In this document: positions 23,701 to 35,098 of the stretch, in pieces | Layout: the number at the start of each line of letters is the position of its first letter | Numbering within the stretch: the first letter of the stretch is position 1 | Assembly: GCA_905178155.1 (NCBI GenBank) | Contig: CAJINV010000002.1 | Location: forward strand, 3,725,838 to 3,789,837 | Reading direction: 5' to 3' | Length of the DNA: 64,000 bases | From: Amoebophrya sp. A120 | Lineage: Eukaryota; Sar; Dinophyceae; Syndiniales; Amoebophryaceae | Notes under the pieces: generated by a model | Database searches by the model: none | What the model was told of the DNA's origin: nothing | Seen by the model: only the letters and a program-made list of their open reading frames with translations | Translations under genes and position numbers: made by a program

Positions 23701-26700
23701 ACCTCCTGGTCGTGCACCTCCGACGACCGCGCTGCCCATATCCAGGCGGTGCATCAGCCGCATCTCGCGCCGCCGCTTCTGTTGCTGGTGCCGACGGTGG
23801 GTGGGGTGCATCGACAACATGTTCGGCTGGTCAGGCTGATATTAGACGAAGAAAACCAATTTGGCACCATGCGGTCGTCGCACAAGGAAATAAAGGAAAC
23901 AAGAATTTGAGTGCAATGAAAGTGTTCTACTTCGCAAGACAATGTCTTGTCTAAAAATGAAAATCGACAAAATCCTATAAGTACCTCCTCCAGCCCAGTC
24001 GCAACCGGGAGTCGGTCGTTCGGTAAATAGTGGTCCAGTGCGGACGCACGGGGCATTGAAGATGTCACGGTCCCTCTCCCCCCGGATAATTGCAAATAGT
24101 GGTGGTGTCGTCGTGCGTCAGTACAACTACTGGTAGCAGGACCCAGTTGCATACTACCAGCACTGTTGTTGTTGAACTCGGTTTGTTGTTCCTCCATCGG
24201 GATAAACTCGTCATTCGAAACGAGGTCGTCATCCTCCTCGTTGTCCTCTTTTTCCAAAATCGCCGACCTGTGAAAGCTGTTGTCGTTCTCCGAAGAGGAG
24301 CCCCCTGCAGCTCCACCACCGGATTGCAACAGGTGCTCGTCTTCGTCATAATCCTGTGCAACTCCAGACGCCATCGGGATCCGATCTTCATGAGTTGTTC
24401 CGGGGAATGAACCTGCCACTTCTGTCGCGCGGGGCACTGTTGAAAGTGAATAAACAAGATCATATGCTGAAGTAATTCGCAATGAATTATCGCTTCAACA
24501 ACAAACAAACCGAGCATGACAGAAACTCTTCTACTTGAACATACATACGCACAGTAAAGAAAAACGACAAAAACGTCGATTGTGTATCTATTGCAATACT
24601 GCTCGAGGAGCCCTCATCCACCCTTCCAGCACAGGCGTCATCCACACCAATCGGGCTGATTTCTCGGCTACTGGCGAAAGAACTGTCTCCGAGGACGGAG
24701 CTGGCCGCGTACCCACTGGCAATGTCCGCGCCATGCGCGATTGTGGTGTCGTTTTCGTTTCCGTAGCGGCCAAATTCGTCCGGTTGGTTCAATTGATCCA
24801 AGTTTGGCTCGAAGTCGTCATCGAAATTGTACTCTTGGTCCTCATCTTCCTCCTGCTGCTTGTGATTGTGATCCCCCTGCTCCCGTATCGCAGATTCAGT
24901 AGTGGTCTTAGCAGGTCCACCCGACGATGCAGTTGGATATGTACTACTAAAGGGATTCACTTGTGGGGGCCCGACGTCGGGCCTAGTAGTAGAAACTTTT
25001 TCATTGTGAAGACCCTTCGACGTCGCAGAATTTGTGTTCACCATCGTGGAGGGCCCAGCTGCACCACGGCTTAACAGGAGCTCCGGCAGAGATAATTGAT
25101 CGTTCCGCGATGAAGTAGGTTCTTGACAACTTCTACCGTGTAGTGGACCAGCACCACGTTCATCTTGTCGCGGGACCATACTTTGCGGATTTGCCCCCAC
25201 GACCTGCTTCCTCGCCTCCGCCGGGCGATCCGGTAGCTCCTCCACATTTTCTGCGAAAAGATTCCCGTTTTGGTCGAAATAGGGCAAAAATTTCACATAG
25301 AAAGAAGTTTTTTCAATTTGATCGCCACATAATTTATTTTTGCCAACATCAAGAAACGGCAAATCTTCGTCGGGTGAAACGTAAATCCGCGCGCCGTGAA
25401 ACAACACCTTCGTCAATTCGACCTGGATCTCTTTCAGGGCGTTGATTTTGGGGGTTGGTGATGAAGTACTTGTTGGCGCGGCAGAAGCAGCGGCAGTACT
25501 TATCCTGAGCAAAAACGTACCCACACCAGAGTCAAGATGGGGATTTTGCAACACAAACCTAGGAGTTTTGGGAGTCACGCATGACAAGTTGAGCGCTGCA
25601 GTGTAGTGCAGGTTAGCAAGTGCAGCCGCATCACAAATCCAGCTGCTCATCCTGTTCACAGCATAACAAATTCCAAAACACGATTGGAAATGGCTCTCAT
25701 AGGGATGCGCATTACAAGTCTTCCTGTCTTTGCAAATCTGCATTACAACTCTGGCGTGGGTACGTTTTTACTCAGGATAGTACTACCTTCTGTGTCGATC
25801 CGCCCCAACAGCAGCTCCTCAAAGTTCATCCCGTTGTACACCTTCACGCCCGGTCGCGCTTTTTGCAGCGTATGCACTGCAAAAGCATCGTACTAGTATA
25901 AATTACTTAAAAACTGCATTACAAATTAGCCCAGCTGCATTACAAATTGAATTTGTACTGCTGGTTTCCCTTGAGATTTGTAATGCATAAGTGCAATTAC
26001 TACGAGTACGATGCTTTTGCAATTCATACAGTAAGTGGTCGAACAATTCCGGCTGGAATTGGTAGATCTGTTGCACGACGGCAAAAGGGTAGAATCGCTT
26101 GTGCAGGATCTCCGTTGTTTTGCTTTCTGCAGCAGCAGTGTCCACCTGATCTTCGCCGTTGTTTCCTTCTACTTGTACTCCCGCAGTAGTAGATTGCGCC
26201 GGGACCCGCAGAACCTTCTCCACCACGGGGAGCAAATGCAGCCCGAACGCCTTCAGCTCCGCCCGTTTCTTACTTTTATCTCCTCGCGCTTTGTGGCTAT
26301 TGTTTCTCCGCGGACTTACGACTGCCTGCTTGTACACCTGGAAGCAGACCATACTGTGCACCGGGAGCTTGTACTCGCAACCGGTAATGTTCTCGAACTT
26401 TGCCTTATGACAGTGCACAACCCCCCCTCCGCCTCATTTGTAATATAGCATGGACAGCAATACAAACACCACGACACGTGGAGCCTATGCATGACAAATT
26501 TATGCAGCTGATGTAGTACTGTTTGGGCTTCCGGATGAATTTGTCATGCAAACAGTGCCACAGGGCAGCGACTGGATTTGGGGTTTTGCATGACAAATGA
26601 GGGGGGGGGACGAGGGGTGCACTCTCATACGCCTCCTTGATGCCGTACTTCTGCTCCAGCGCGGGGCAAAAAATTTTTCCGAATTGAAATTTGTTCGCGA

Positions 26701-27049
26701 AGCTATTCTGCTGTACGTAGGGATTGTTCTGCTGCAGGTGCTGGGGGTGCGGAGGCGTGTTTGGATCCTGGAGGCTGTGGTGGTCCTGGTGTTTGCAATC
26801 GATGATGGTTCCGAAGTAAAGCGTTGGCTCGGGGAGGTCAACCGGCATGATCAGCTCCGCCGGCGGGATAATGATGTTTTGCGGCGGAGGGGGGGGAGAA
26901 TTGTTGTGTCCTCTACAACTCCCGCTGATTGTACTCATCGGGTTCACCAGCTGCTGCTGGTGGTGGTGGTGCTGGTGCCCCGCATGGCTCGGCGGGTTGT
27001 GCCGAATGCTGCTCGGCGGGGGAAAAATTTGATGTGGCGGGGTCGACAT
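17750..27049 (-). CDS. Gene 4: very large low-complexity protein
   Basis: About 2300 residues; the likely ATG is at 27047-27049 (MSTPPHQIFPPPSS) and the stop is at 17750. A TTG-started extension to 27232 is open but not supported. The N-terminus is rich in Pro, His and Gln (HHHHQQQL). A more ordered region of about 300 residues follows (KFENITGCEYKLPVHSM, KVLRVPAQ, PGVKVYNGMNFEELLLG, LTKVLFHGARIYVSPDE), then long Ser/Gly/Asn/Gln-rich stretches and an acidic patch (EDEDQEYNFDDDFEPN). One exon, 19216-22071, exceeds 2.8 kb. GT-AG introns lie at 24437-24548, 23836-23984 and 19031-19215, each keeping the frame. Eight introners interrupt it. I do not recognise the ordered part. The composition suggests a scaffold or gene-regulation protein, but this is a guess. 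Confidence 0.75.
18179..18447. mobile_element. Introner 29, family A
   Basis: Starts TATCAAATGC, ends GCATTTGATA; duplication GTGCT/GTGAT. Excision gives VKEIKITDQQQN in gene 4. Confidence 0.88.
22072..22333. mobile_element. Introner 30, family A
   Basis: Starts TATCAAGTGC, ends GCAGTTGATA; duplication CAGCG exact. Excision gives VWSLFDATSSE. Confidence 0.92.
22380..22540. mobile_element. Introner 31, family D, worn ends
   Basis: Starts TATCGAGTCGGAAAAAGTA, ends CGTTTGCAGAATGCGTA. The family D interior is clear, but no good 5-bp duplication is left, and the exact junction (NSGSRKNKDHF) is chosen by frame. Confidence 0.7.
23030..23340. mobile_element. Introner 32, family C
   Basis: Starts TATCAAATGGAAAAATCC, ends GGATTTTTCTTCTTGATA; duplication CAAAC exact. 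Excision gives SASLRSCSNG. Confidence 0.92.
23387..23639. mobile_element. Introner 33, family A
   Basis: Starts TATGCATTGC, ends GCACTGCATA; duplication GAAAT/GAAAG. Excision gives STGAFPTPNNF. Confidence 0.9.
25501..25779. mobile_element. Introner 34, family B
   Basis: Starts TATCCTGAGCAAAAACG, ends CGTTTTTACTCAGGATA; duplication GTACT exact. Excision gives DTEGSTAAASAA. Confidence 0.93.
25871..26028. mobile_element. Introner 35, family D
   Basis: Starts TATGCACTGC, ends GCAATTCATA; duplication CAGCG/CAGTA. Excision gives DHLLQKARPGV. Confidence 0.85.
26406..26629. mobile_element. Introner 36, family F
   Basis: Starts TATGACAGTGCACAACC, ends GGTGCACTCTCATA; duplication TGCCT/CGCCT. Excision gives YGIKEAKFENIT. 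Confidence 0.9.
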
Positions 27050-27319
27050 GATGGTCTGTTTGATTTTTGCGCCGTGACGCGAGTCCTCGTCTAGAGAACC
27101 TCTACGACCTCTTTCGTCCTCGTCCGCGATGGGAAATACACAGAGTTTGCTTCTGCAAACTGGGAATCGTTGGGGCCGGCACCTCCGGCAGGCGTTTTTA
27201 CTGGCTATCGCTTTTTCTTTGCGTTTCGCCAATCGATCTGCTTCCTAGTGGAGGTCCACGTACGGTCACGGCTATTCTTTTTGCCCGTAGAGATGTTCGC
27301 CGATGTAAGTAAATTTTGT
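27050..27319. other. 5' flank of gene 4
   Basis: The minus frame stays open up to about 27232 from a TTG. No introner and no clear promoter motif was found. The 34-bp direct repeat begins at its right edge. Confidence 0.4.
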
Positions 27320-27668
27320 GCGGACGAGTAAAACTGTCAACTCGTCACGAAGGTCGGAGGGAAATCGGCCTAGCAAATGTGTGGCTTCTGAAACGCGCTC
27401 AAAATGTCCACTACCATGGCCATGGGGTGCCAGGCTGCGATAGGGAGTGGCGCTTTCGAAGTGTTTCTTTTGCCTCCAGAGCCCACATCAAGAAACACAA
27501 AAAGAAGACGCGCAAATTGGACAAGTTCCCAGCTGCAAGCTGCCAGAAAAGGACTCAATTAGCGGCCAGGCACAAATGCGAGGGCCTAGGGCGGAAGGTC
27601 ACCGGGCCCCTCGGGCCAGACGGCAGCAAAAGGCGCAGCGGTCTTGTTCAACAAGTCTCGCCTGACAG

Positions 27669-28066
27669 GCTTTTTCAACAAGTTGGGGCCGCCAAGTTGC
27701 AGAAAAAGCTCCTCTTTTCGTTTCTTCGCAGCTATCGCAACAAAGAAGCCGGCTTGCACCCAACCGCGCCCCCAGCTGCGCGCCCAACAATAGCGAGGAA
27801 GCATCGCCCGAGCCAAAGAAGCCAAGTCAGACCAAGCGCGCGCACTTGCTCGCGGCAATCATTTGGAGGCCTTTTTCTGCAACTTCGGGCCGCCAAGTTT
27901 CAGGAAAAGGCCTCTTTTCCCTTTTCCGGGCGCTTCGTGCTCTCTCCCATGCCGGCCAGCCCCCGCCAGCAGGGCGGGGGCGCCGGTCTTGAGTACTTTC
28001 TGCAGCAAAACACACAGCGCGGCCTTTTTCTTCAACTTGGAGCTGCAAAAGTACAGAAAAAAGCCG
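27669..28066. repeat. Three related palindromes
   Basis: Imperfect palindromes of the same design lie at about 27669-27710, 27866-27914 and 28019-28066. The best is the middle one: its left arm GAGGCCTTTTTCTGCAACTT pairs with a right arm AAGTTTCAGGAAAAGGCCTC around a GC-rich centre. Because both strands read alike, similar peptide motifs appear in opposite frames. Confidence 0.75.
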
Positions 28067-28180
28067 TATTTTCTGTTGTTCAAAAAAGCAGAATGTCTGT
28101 GGCGCAAAAAAAGGCAGTCGAATTCGGGAAGAAAACGCGCAAAAAAATGAACACGCTCAGACAAGCAAAACGTCCAAAAA

Positions 28181-28818
28181 GTGACACGCAGTTGACACGC
28201 AATTGAGTCCAAAAAGTGACACGCAGTTGACACGCAAAGTGATACGCAAGTGACACGCAGTGCGTGTCACACTGCGTGTCACACTGCGTGTCACTTATGT
28301 ACCGCATTGCGTGTCACTGCGTGTCACCAGAATATAGTGCAAAAAGTGACACGCACTCAGTGCGTGTCACCGTATACCATCGGGGAAGACCAAAACCCAA
28401 CAGGCGTTGTCTCTCTCCTGCACGGTATGGTAGTGACACGCATCTAGTGCGTGTCAGTGCGTGTCACTTTTTGCACCTAAATCTGGTGACACGCACCGAC
28501 ACGCACTACCGAATCGCTGGTGGCGAGAATACAGGCGTGAAGAGTGACACGCACTTGACACGCAGTGAGTGCGTGTCACACAATACCGTCGGGGAAAGAT
28601 ATTTCCAAAACTTTGCAAAACCTCTTCCCGGTCTGTAAAAGTGACACGCACTGACACGCACTCACTGCGTGTCAATTTACAGAGCGGCTTGACAGTGCAG
28701 ACTCGTCAAAAACGAGATACAGGCTGTGTTTGGCGAGTGCGTATCAGTGTGCGTGTCACTCTGCGTGTCACTTTGCGTGTCAAAAAAAAGGCGTAGTGCG
28801 TATCACTCTGCGTGTCTG
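28181..28818. repeat. GACACGCA/TGCGTGTC satellite in both orientations
   Basis: By hand count about 13 forward GACACGCA and about 14 reverse TGCGTGTC octamers occur in 640 bases, usually inside GTGACACGCA, plus a few one-base variants. Forward and reverse copies often face each other 2-15 bases apart and would form many small hairpins. Spacing is irregular, so this is not a CRISPR array. Confidence 0.85.
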
Positions 28819-28855
28819 AAAGCGGACGAGTAAAACTGTCAACTCGTCACGAAGG

Positions 28856-30639
28856 GGGTTTAATGTCCCGCAGAATATTTTTACGCATAGAAGAGCAGCA
28901 GCTACTCGTAGTACTTACTTTATACACACAGCCAAAGCTGCTGGTGCTCGTCTCTCAAGAAGTGTGTGGTCGCGTGAAAAAATACATGAAAGACAGCTCA
29001 AAGCCTCCTCCGGAAAAGCAAAAATTGTTTTTTCTTTACTTGATGTCGTAAAACTTTTTGGACTCTGCAGAACTGCACTCTATACTTTCTCTCTCTTCCG
29101 TTCCAGATTTTCATAATAAATCTCTAATCCAAGAACTGCTACTGCTGTAGGTCCATTCATTTCTATAGTCGATTTTTGTCCTCTACTCCTGAAAGCAAAT
29201 GTATCTCGACGCTGCGCGGAAAGAATGACAAATGGAAAAGGGCCGACCACTGCGGACCGGCTCTAGTATGTGGCACAGCCCGGAAGGAGGTGATAAAGAT
29301 GATCTCAAAAGATGAAGAATCGTGAGATATGACGTGCTGGCACTAGCATCAAACTACCACACTGTAATTGTGCCACGATATTATCTCTCTCGTCGCGACC
29401 ACTCAGCGCTGCAACATGATTAGGTGCCTAGCGCTGCGAGTCAGCAATCGTTGATGCCAGCGGCCGCGGGGCGGTTTCTAGATTGACACGTATCTCGGGT
29501 GAAGAACGTTAACCTTTCTGTTTCTTCGCACTTACTTACAAATAGTACCTAAAGCTAAAACCTCTACTTCGCACAGCTAGCCGCTTTTGCGTCTCTCAGA
29601 TAAACCTTGTATCACTGCAGCTCTTTGTTCTTCCACCACCCATGAGCAGCTTTGTTCGTCTCAACAAATGTAATGATGTCTGTGGTGCCTAAATTCAAAG
29701 GATCTTCTCGTGTGCCATCTTCTCAGTTCGCTTTTCTCAAGGTGTGCAGCTCTTCATCTGCGCTGGTCTCAAAAAATGAACGTTTTGAAATAAATCACCG
29801 TCAGCACCAAAACTCTTTTGCGCTAGTATTATGCAGCAGCACATCAGAACCAGAAGTACAACCAGAGTTGTTCTTGTGCCAGGAAAAAAGCTTAAAAAAT
29901 GGATCTTGCTCTCGAGGTGAAATTCTTGACTCAGCTTGTTCGGCGCTTTCGCGACAGAGACGCCTCTTCATCCGCTCCAGGCAAAAACTTCTGTGTGCTG
30001 CTGGATAGTGCTCGATGTTTTCATCAATCGGTCTAACTGTCTTCAACTGGTGGATCATGCGCGGAAGCTGCGACCCCTTAATACTTGTTGAACAAGTTCA
30101 ACAGATACAGTTCAGCGCCGCAAAAGTTAGATCTTTCTGTTCTCGAGGAAGTGACTCATCTTATCAATGGATCAACGAGAGTACTAGCATCTAGCAGCAC
30201 TTCTACTTCTCTCTCTGTAGACATCGGTAGTTGTCGCGAGATGGAATCTCGTTTTCAGCAGCAGCCACGACCCTGAACATATTGCATCACTCGGCTCCTC
30301 GTCCTAAGTTAGCAGATTTAGGGCAGAACACATGTAGTTTCAAGCTTGTTGTCTTCTACAGGACGCCACTTTGCACTCTGTTGGCCGCTATTCTATACGC
30401 GACCCAGAGTTATTACGGCACGCACCTGGGTTACGGTTATCATTTCATTCAAATGCCTTCATTCAGAAGTTTCGGTCTGGATGTTCTTCATCATCTCTTT
30501 CATAAAAGCGTGTTCATTTTTTTTCTTGTCCGAGGCACAACAGTTGTGCCTTCTCTGATATTCTATCATCCCCAATAGAATAAACTCATCACCCAGATTA
30601 TCGGAGCTTGCTTGTCGTCGTGAAATTCTTTCAAGAACT
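28856..30639. other. Spacer downstream of phosphomannomutase
   Basis: About 1.8 kb of ordinary composition with no introner, no recognisable protein and no RNA gene that I can identify. The longest frames are about 118 codons and show no family features. A short GTGAAATTCTTG at about 29920 resembles an 18S rRNA word, but nothing around it does. Confidence 0.45.
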
Positions 30640-32311
30640 CTAAAATGCCTCGGGAAACAGCTGCTGCAGCTGCGCTATCGTATCTTCCGGATCTTTCACC
30701 GTGTTCCCCTTCACCCGCTTATCCGAAAAGATTTCAAAATCGTTGCCGCCCTGGAACGTCTTGTCTCCGAAAAAGTAAATCTTCTCGTATTTGTCTTCGA
30801 GGTACTGCAGACAGAAGGTCTTGTCCCAGCCTAGTAAAAATTTCGGAAAATTGCTTGGCAGTTGTAGCCCGATCACGCCCTCATATGCATTGCAAACTCA
30901 ATCATATGTTCATGCAGAAACTACAGCAGGAAGATAGAATTATTCGTATTCCACCGAATTTTTTTCCCGAGTTGAACTTGAAGTTGTACTCTTTTACTAT
31001 GCAGCGTCTGTACTACTATCAAATCACATACCGTTCGGAAACACGTCGAAACTTATTTGTCCCCCGATGCTGTAAGTGAGGCCGAAATCCGCAAATTCCT
31101 TCTTCAGAGTTTCCACGAATTTCTTCCTTATGTCGTTTGCAAGACAGAACTTCTCAAACTCGTTGCGCTCTGTGGTGTTGTTGATTTCAAGAAAAAACCG
31201 TTAATCTCATTCGTTGTACTGGAGAGGCACATGGGGAAAGGATCATGTTTTGAATTTGACGTCATGCAGTAACGCAAACCTACTACTAATATGTTCACAC
31301 TTGGAGAACTCCCCTTACCTTCCCTGCTGCAATTCCTGCCTATCGGGCTGACGTTGAGCATCCCCGTTCTGAATTCAATGAATGTGCCCCGCTTCACGGG
31401 TAAATCCAGGTCCGCAATTATCCGCTGCAAATGTGTTCGGGTCTAGAAGGATGCAAACTTGTGATGCGGCCTCAGGATCCTACAAGTACAAAAATCTCTC
31501 TTGCATGAACATCACAAGGGGTCCATTTTGTGCTACGAGAAGAGGGCATTTTTATGCGCTATAAGCATCAGAAGCTCCTGCAGCATCTGTGATGTTGCTA
31601 GAGAATTATGCATCATCGGTTTTCGAAAATATGCATGACAAACCTGGCACTTCTCCAGACCTCCCAGACATATTTGCAATGCATAGCGATGTAGTGGAGG
31701 CAAAAGTTTATCAGCTTCTTCAGCTTTTCTTCGCCTAAGAATTCTGCGAACGATGTTTCCTTCATGGGTTTGCCGTTCTTGTACGCGACAACCCCGTTCT
31801 CTGCGAAGTTGTAATCGAACATTTGCAGAGTTGTCGGCCCGAGTTGCTTATCAACTGGAAAAATGTCTGGGTCTGGAAGAATGCAACTTGTGATGCTGTA
31901 TTTAGATTCCAAAAAAATGTGTATTGCATGAGTGGCAAACGGAATGCAATTTTTGCTACGCTGAGAAGGCATTTGTCATGCGGAATAGGCATCAAGAAGC
32001 CCTCAAAAAATCTGTATTGCTAGGGTATGCATCACAGACATCATGGCTCATGCAAAACGTGCGTGACACGTGTCGGAATCTTCCAGACCCAGACATTTTT
32101 ACAGTTGATATTGCTCTTTCTGCTTCGGCAAGTCACTCCCGCCAACCACGCCGATGTTGACTTTTTGTCTCAATTTCTTGAGCGTGGTCATCATCGGCGG
32201 CTCAATCGAGAGCCGCGGTTTTGTTAGGGTCCCGTCGACATCGAAGAGGACAATCGTGTCCGAGGGCGTTGTCACGTTTTCCTGATCTGCACCGTCCGTC
32301 ATTTTTGCCAT
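30640..32311 (-). CDS. PMM: Phosphomannomutase
   Basis: Interconverts mannose-6-phosphate and mannose-1-phosphate in the cytosol, the step before GDP-mannose for glycosylation and GPI anchors. It is an eukaryotic HAD-type PMM of about 260 residues, the usual size. Seen in order: nucleophile motif [60 protein letters not shown] and [16 protein letters not shown]. Exons: 32111-32311, 31686-31848, 31319-31418, 31032-31169, 30640-30830, stop TAG at 30640-30642. The first two introns are introners; the last two are GT-AG introns (31170-31318 and 30831-31031). Spliced junctions read KEQLGP, HYIADLDLP, EERNEF and FPNGWDK, the same as the yeast and human proteins at those places. Near certain. Confidence 0.97.
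31419..31685. mobile_element. Introner 37, family A, in PMM
   Basis: Plus strand starts TATCCGCTGC, ends GCAATGCATA; duplication GCAAT/GCGAT (one mismatch). Removing the element and one 5-base copy gives HYIADLDLP, as conserved in PMM. No GT-AG pair can be placed at these borders. Confidence 0.95.
31849..32110. mobile_element. Introner 38, family A, in PMM
   Basis: Starts TATCAACTGG, ends ACAGTTGATA; duplication TTGCT exact (AGCAA on the coding strand). Precise removal gives KEQLGP, matching the yeast enzyme. The only AG placement at the right border would need a CA donor. Confidence 0.96.
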
Positions 32312-35098
32312 GACACTAGCAAGGCAGCTCTTGCTTGAAGATTTTATTCCCGAACTTCAGCGAGCTCCTGTGCGAGGAGTCTTGTTCTATTGGGTGGAAA
32401 TTGGTAGTGCTACTGCTGTTGGGGAACAAGCAACCGTAGCGGACTGACGTGCTTGGGCTGAGTACCCCCACGACACCGTCACGCGCTAAAAATCCTATTT
32501 CTAGCAGTAGTCCTTACGAAAGTGATGTAATTCCTTGTTTAGTTCAGTATCTGTGGATGTCTCTTTCTTCCTCTAGATCCTTCAAAGAGCTCCTTCTTCG
32601 GACAAAAAGATGGATCGGTGGATCATTCTGTAGGACAATCAGAAGGCCGGTCGTACGACCCGTGGAACTACACGGATAGACTTCTGTGGAGCATAAATGA
32701 ACAGAGACATGACAAAAAAAATTTTTGGAAAGATCAGACCTGGAGGATGGCTCGCGTGGCAAGAAGAACAACAGCTGACTACTAAAAAGCACAAAAAGTT
32801 CTACGCCGCGGCCCGCGCGTGGTTTATGTAAGCATTACACACTGCTCGCCGCCCTCCGTCTCGCTGCAAGGAACGATCTGTCTCCCGCTGCAACGGTCGG
32901 CGAGCCTGTTAAAAACTGGGGCGGCTGTATTACCGCGCACGCCCCTCCCACACCCGCCGCCGGCCGCACCCGCGTAGGGGCCGCCGGCGCCTCCGGAGGC
33001 GCCAAGCAACAAGAGGGGCGCCGCTATGCCGGCCGAATGCGGGGCGCCACGAAAAGGAAGGCCACGCCGCCCAAAAAAAACTGCCCCCCCGCCATGCTGG
33101 TGCGCGCTGGCGCGGCCTGCCTTAAGACACGGAGCGGCCCTGGAAGCCGGGGGAGCCGCCTTGCATGCCAAGCCCCCCGCCTAGCCGGCGAGGCTCCCCC
33201 GCTGCGGCGGGCCCATGGCCTAGCTGCTTTGCGGCTGGCTTGTCGGCATTTGTTGGCCAAACTGCTGGAAAGGATTTTGTTGCTGTTGGCGTGGGCGCTG
33301 GACCGGGCTGCCCTACTGCTGGATCTGGGGCGCCGCCCTTCTCTTCGCCTTTGCCACGGCAAGAACCTGCCGCGGCTCACTTCGTCGGGCTGCCCAGCAA
33401 AGTGGCTAGGGTGGCGCGATTTGGGCTGCCACGCTGGCCAAATGGCCAAGATGGGCGGGCGCCGGGCGGCCCCGGCCCATTGGCTTCGGCCACACCGAGC
33501 CCGGCCCAGGACGCGGGCGCGCCACCTGCGCGGCAGCTGGCGCAGCGCCCCGGGCGGTGCGCGGACTTCGCTGGGTCATATTCGGACGCGCCCCCGGCGT
33601 AATAGTCTGCGACAGGAACGCCAAGTCGTAGGATCTGGAAGAGTATCAAGACCGCCAATGGGTCGAGAATGGTCTTCGGGCGGTCAGTCTACATCTTCGA
33701 ACGCCGGTTCCTCCTGGCTCTTGCCCTGCGAGTCTACCATGTTCGCGAGCCGCCGGGCGCGTCAAGCGCCGCGCGCGCCCTCGCATGCGGGCCGCCTCCT
33801 TGCGGGGCTTTCGCTGGCGGCGTCGCCCGGCGGCCCGAGTGGGGGCCGTGGCTGGTCGGGTCGCGGCGAACAGGCAGGCAACGCCGCCCATTGGCCCGGC
33901 AAACACATGCCGCCCGGCCCCCCGCAGCAGGGGCGGCCGGCGGGCTTCCTTTGTTTCTGTCCGGCGCGACCCAAAATTTCGCCAGCGGGGTCGAGGGGGT
34001 GCCGAAGTCTGCGCCACTTCGCATATTTTGACGCAACCAGCGCCAGCACGATGGCGAGGCGCGCCGGCCCCCGCCCGTCGCTCTTGCGGCTGCCGTCCGG
34101 CTGCAGGAAGCACGGCCCGACTTGCTTGGATAGGTATTGAAGGCGCTCAGGGGCACAACATGAGGGCGCGGGCGGTTCAGCTTGAAGGCTCTAGCTACTT
34201 ACCGCGGGTGCCTTCCCAGGGCTCGGGCCGGCGGTTGTTATGAAGAGCCGCAAAGGCCGGCACGCAAACGAGGCGCGGGCCCAGTCGGCAGCCCATCCAC
34301 GTCGCCTTTTGCGCGACAGGGGCGCCCTTCCTCCCGTATCTCGTAACCCGAACGCGCCATTTCTCGGCGCCCTGCCGGCCCTGCTTCGCAGAATACTCGC
34401 AGGGGCGGCCTCTGTTTTGTTTTTGCGAGAAATGTGGGCGCCGCGAGCCCTATCAGTGCCTTGTGGACCGTTACGCCATTCCGAAGCCGCGCCGCTGTAC
34501 TCGCCGCAAATATGTTCTCCCGCTCCTTGCACACACGACTGCTCTCCGCAGAAACTAAAACTCAAACCACACACGGAGCTTTCGCGGTTCTGTACTATTT
34601 GCACCACGCCAAGCCGGTCCGTAGAATTGATAGTACATATTAGGTCGTATACAGTTTTTTCTTCATCGTTTGCGCATCAGCTTCAACACGCTTTTACTTT
34701 TTTCGTCTTGTACACATACAGGCTACTCTTACTTTTTTCAGTTTGCAAGCAAAATTCGACGCGTCGTGAGTAGTAATGCGGCGATACGTTGTAGAAAGCC
34801 GGCTAAAAATTTGCGATACATTTTTTCAAACATGATATCTGTCAGCAGTAGAAGCATATCGATTTCCGAGCCGCGGAGGCAAGTGTACATCATTGTCAAG
34901 AAGTGAAACTTAATTTGGTCGTGTAGAACATCTTTGATAAGATTTAGCAATTCTTACAGGCGAATAGATAAACTTCATAAACAATCCGAAATGAAGTTGA
35001 TAAAATTTTTCTCGGTATTAAGCGTTCTGTCTGATACTCATTTCTGATGGATGAACAACATCAGCATTTTCTCGTCCTCATCTGTCAACCTTTCCCTT
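32312..35098. other. Spacer with the longest GC-rich block
   Basis: About 32830-34560 is very GC-rich, with frames open on both strands (up to 367 codons on the plus strand) that look like composition artefacts: Ala/Arg/Gly/Pro-rich with no motif. A strong GTAAGT donor-like site occurs on the minus strand near 34200. The part 34600-35098 is AT-rich. No introner is present in 2.8 kb. Confidence 0.55.

Larger units (their letters stand above)
27320..28855. repeat. 1.5-kb unit bounded by 34-bp direct repeats
   Basis: An identical 34-base sequence lies at 27320-27353 and 28822-28855 (begins GCGGACGAGTAAAACTG, ends CTCGTCACGAAGG). Each copy carries an inverted pair GACGAGT/ACTCGTC around an 11-base loop. 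Between them lie three palindromes of 42-49 bp (27.67-28.07 kb) and a dense GACACGCA satellite (28.18-28.82 kb). A 296-codon plus frame starting at 27316 crosses both 5-prime repeat and palindromes, but nothing in it looks like a protein family, and its internal repeats are the palindromes themselves. The repeats may be ends of a mobile unit, a tandem-duplication scar, or recombination sites. Confidence 0.75.

Noticed and set aside
27050-27232. N-terminal extension of gene 4 from position 27232
   Set aside because: The frame begins with TTG rather than ATG; the first ATG in frame is at 27049.
27316-28206. Plus-strand open frame of 296 codons with repeated LFLQLGAAK-like motif
   Set aside because: The repeated peptide comes from the palindromes, which read similarly on both strands, and the frame also runs through the 34-bp direct repeat. 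It is more likely a repeat unit than a gene.
28181-28818. Possible CRISPR array
   Set aside because: Units are 8-10 bases, occur in both orientations, and the spacing is irregular; the genome is eukaryotic.
29910-29935. Fragment of 18S rRNA (GTGAAATTCTTG)
   Set aside because: Only a 12-base word matches; the flanks show no rRNA similarity that I can recognise.
33037-34140. Plus-strand open frame of 367 codons
   Set aside because: It lies in a very GC-rich block where all frames tend to stay open; the peptide is Ala/Arg/Gly/Pro-rich with no motif, and the opposite strand is open too.
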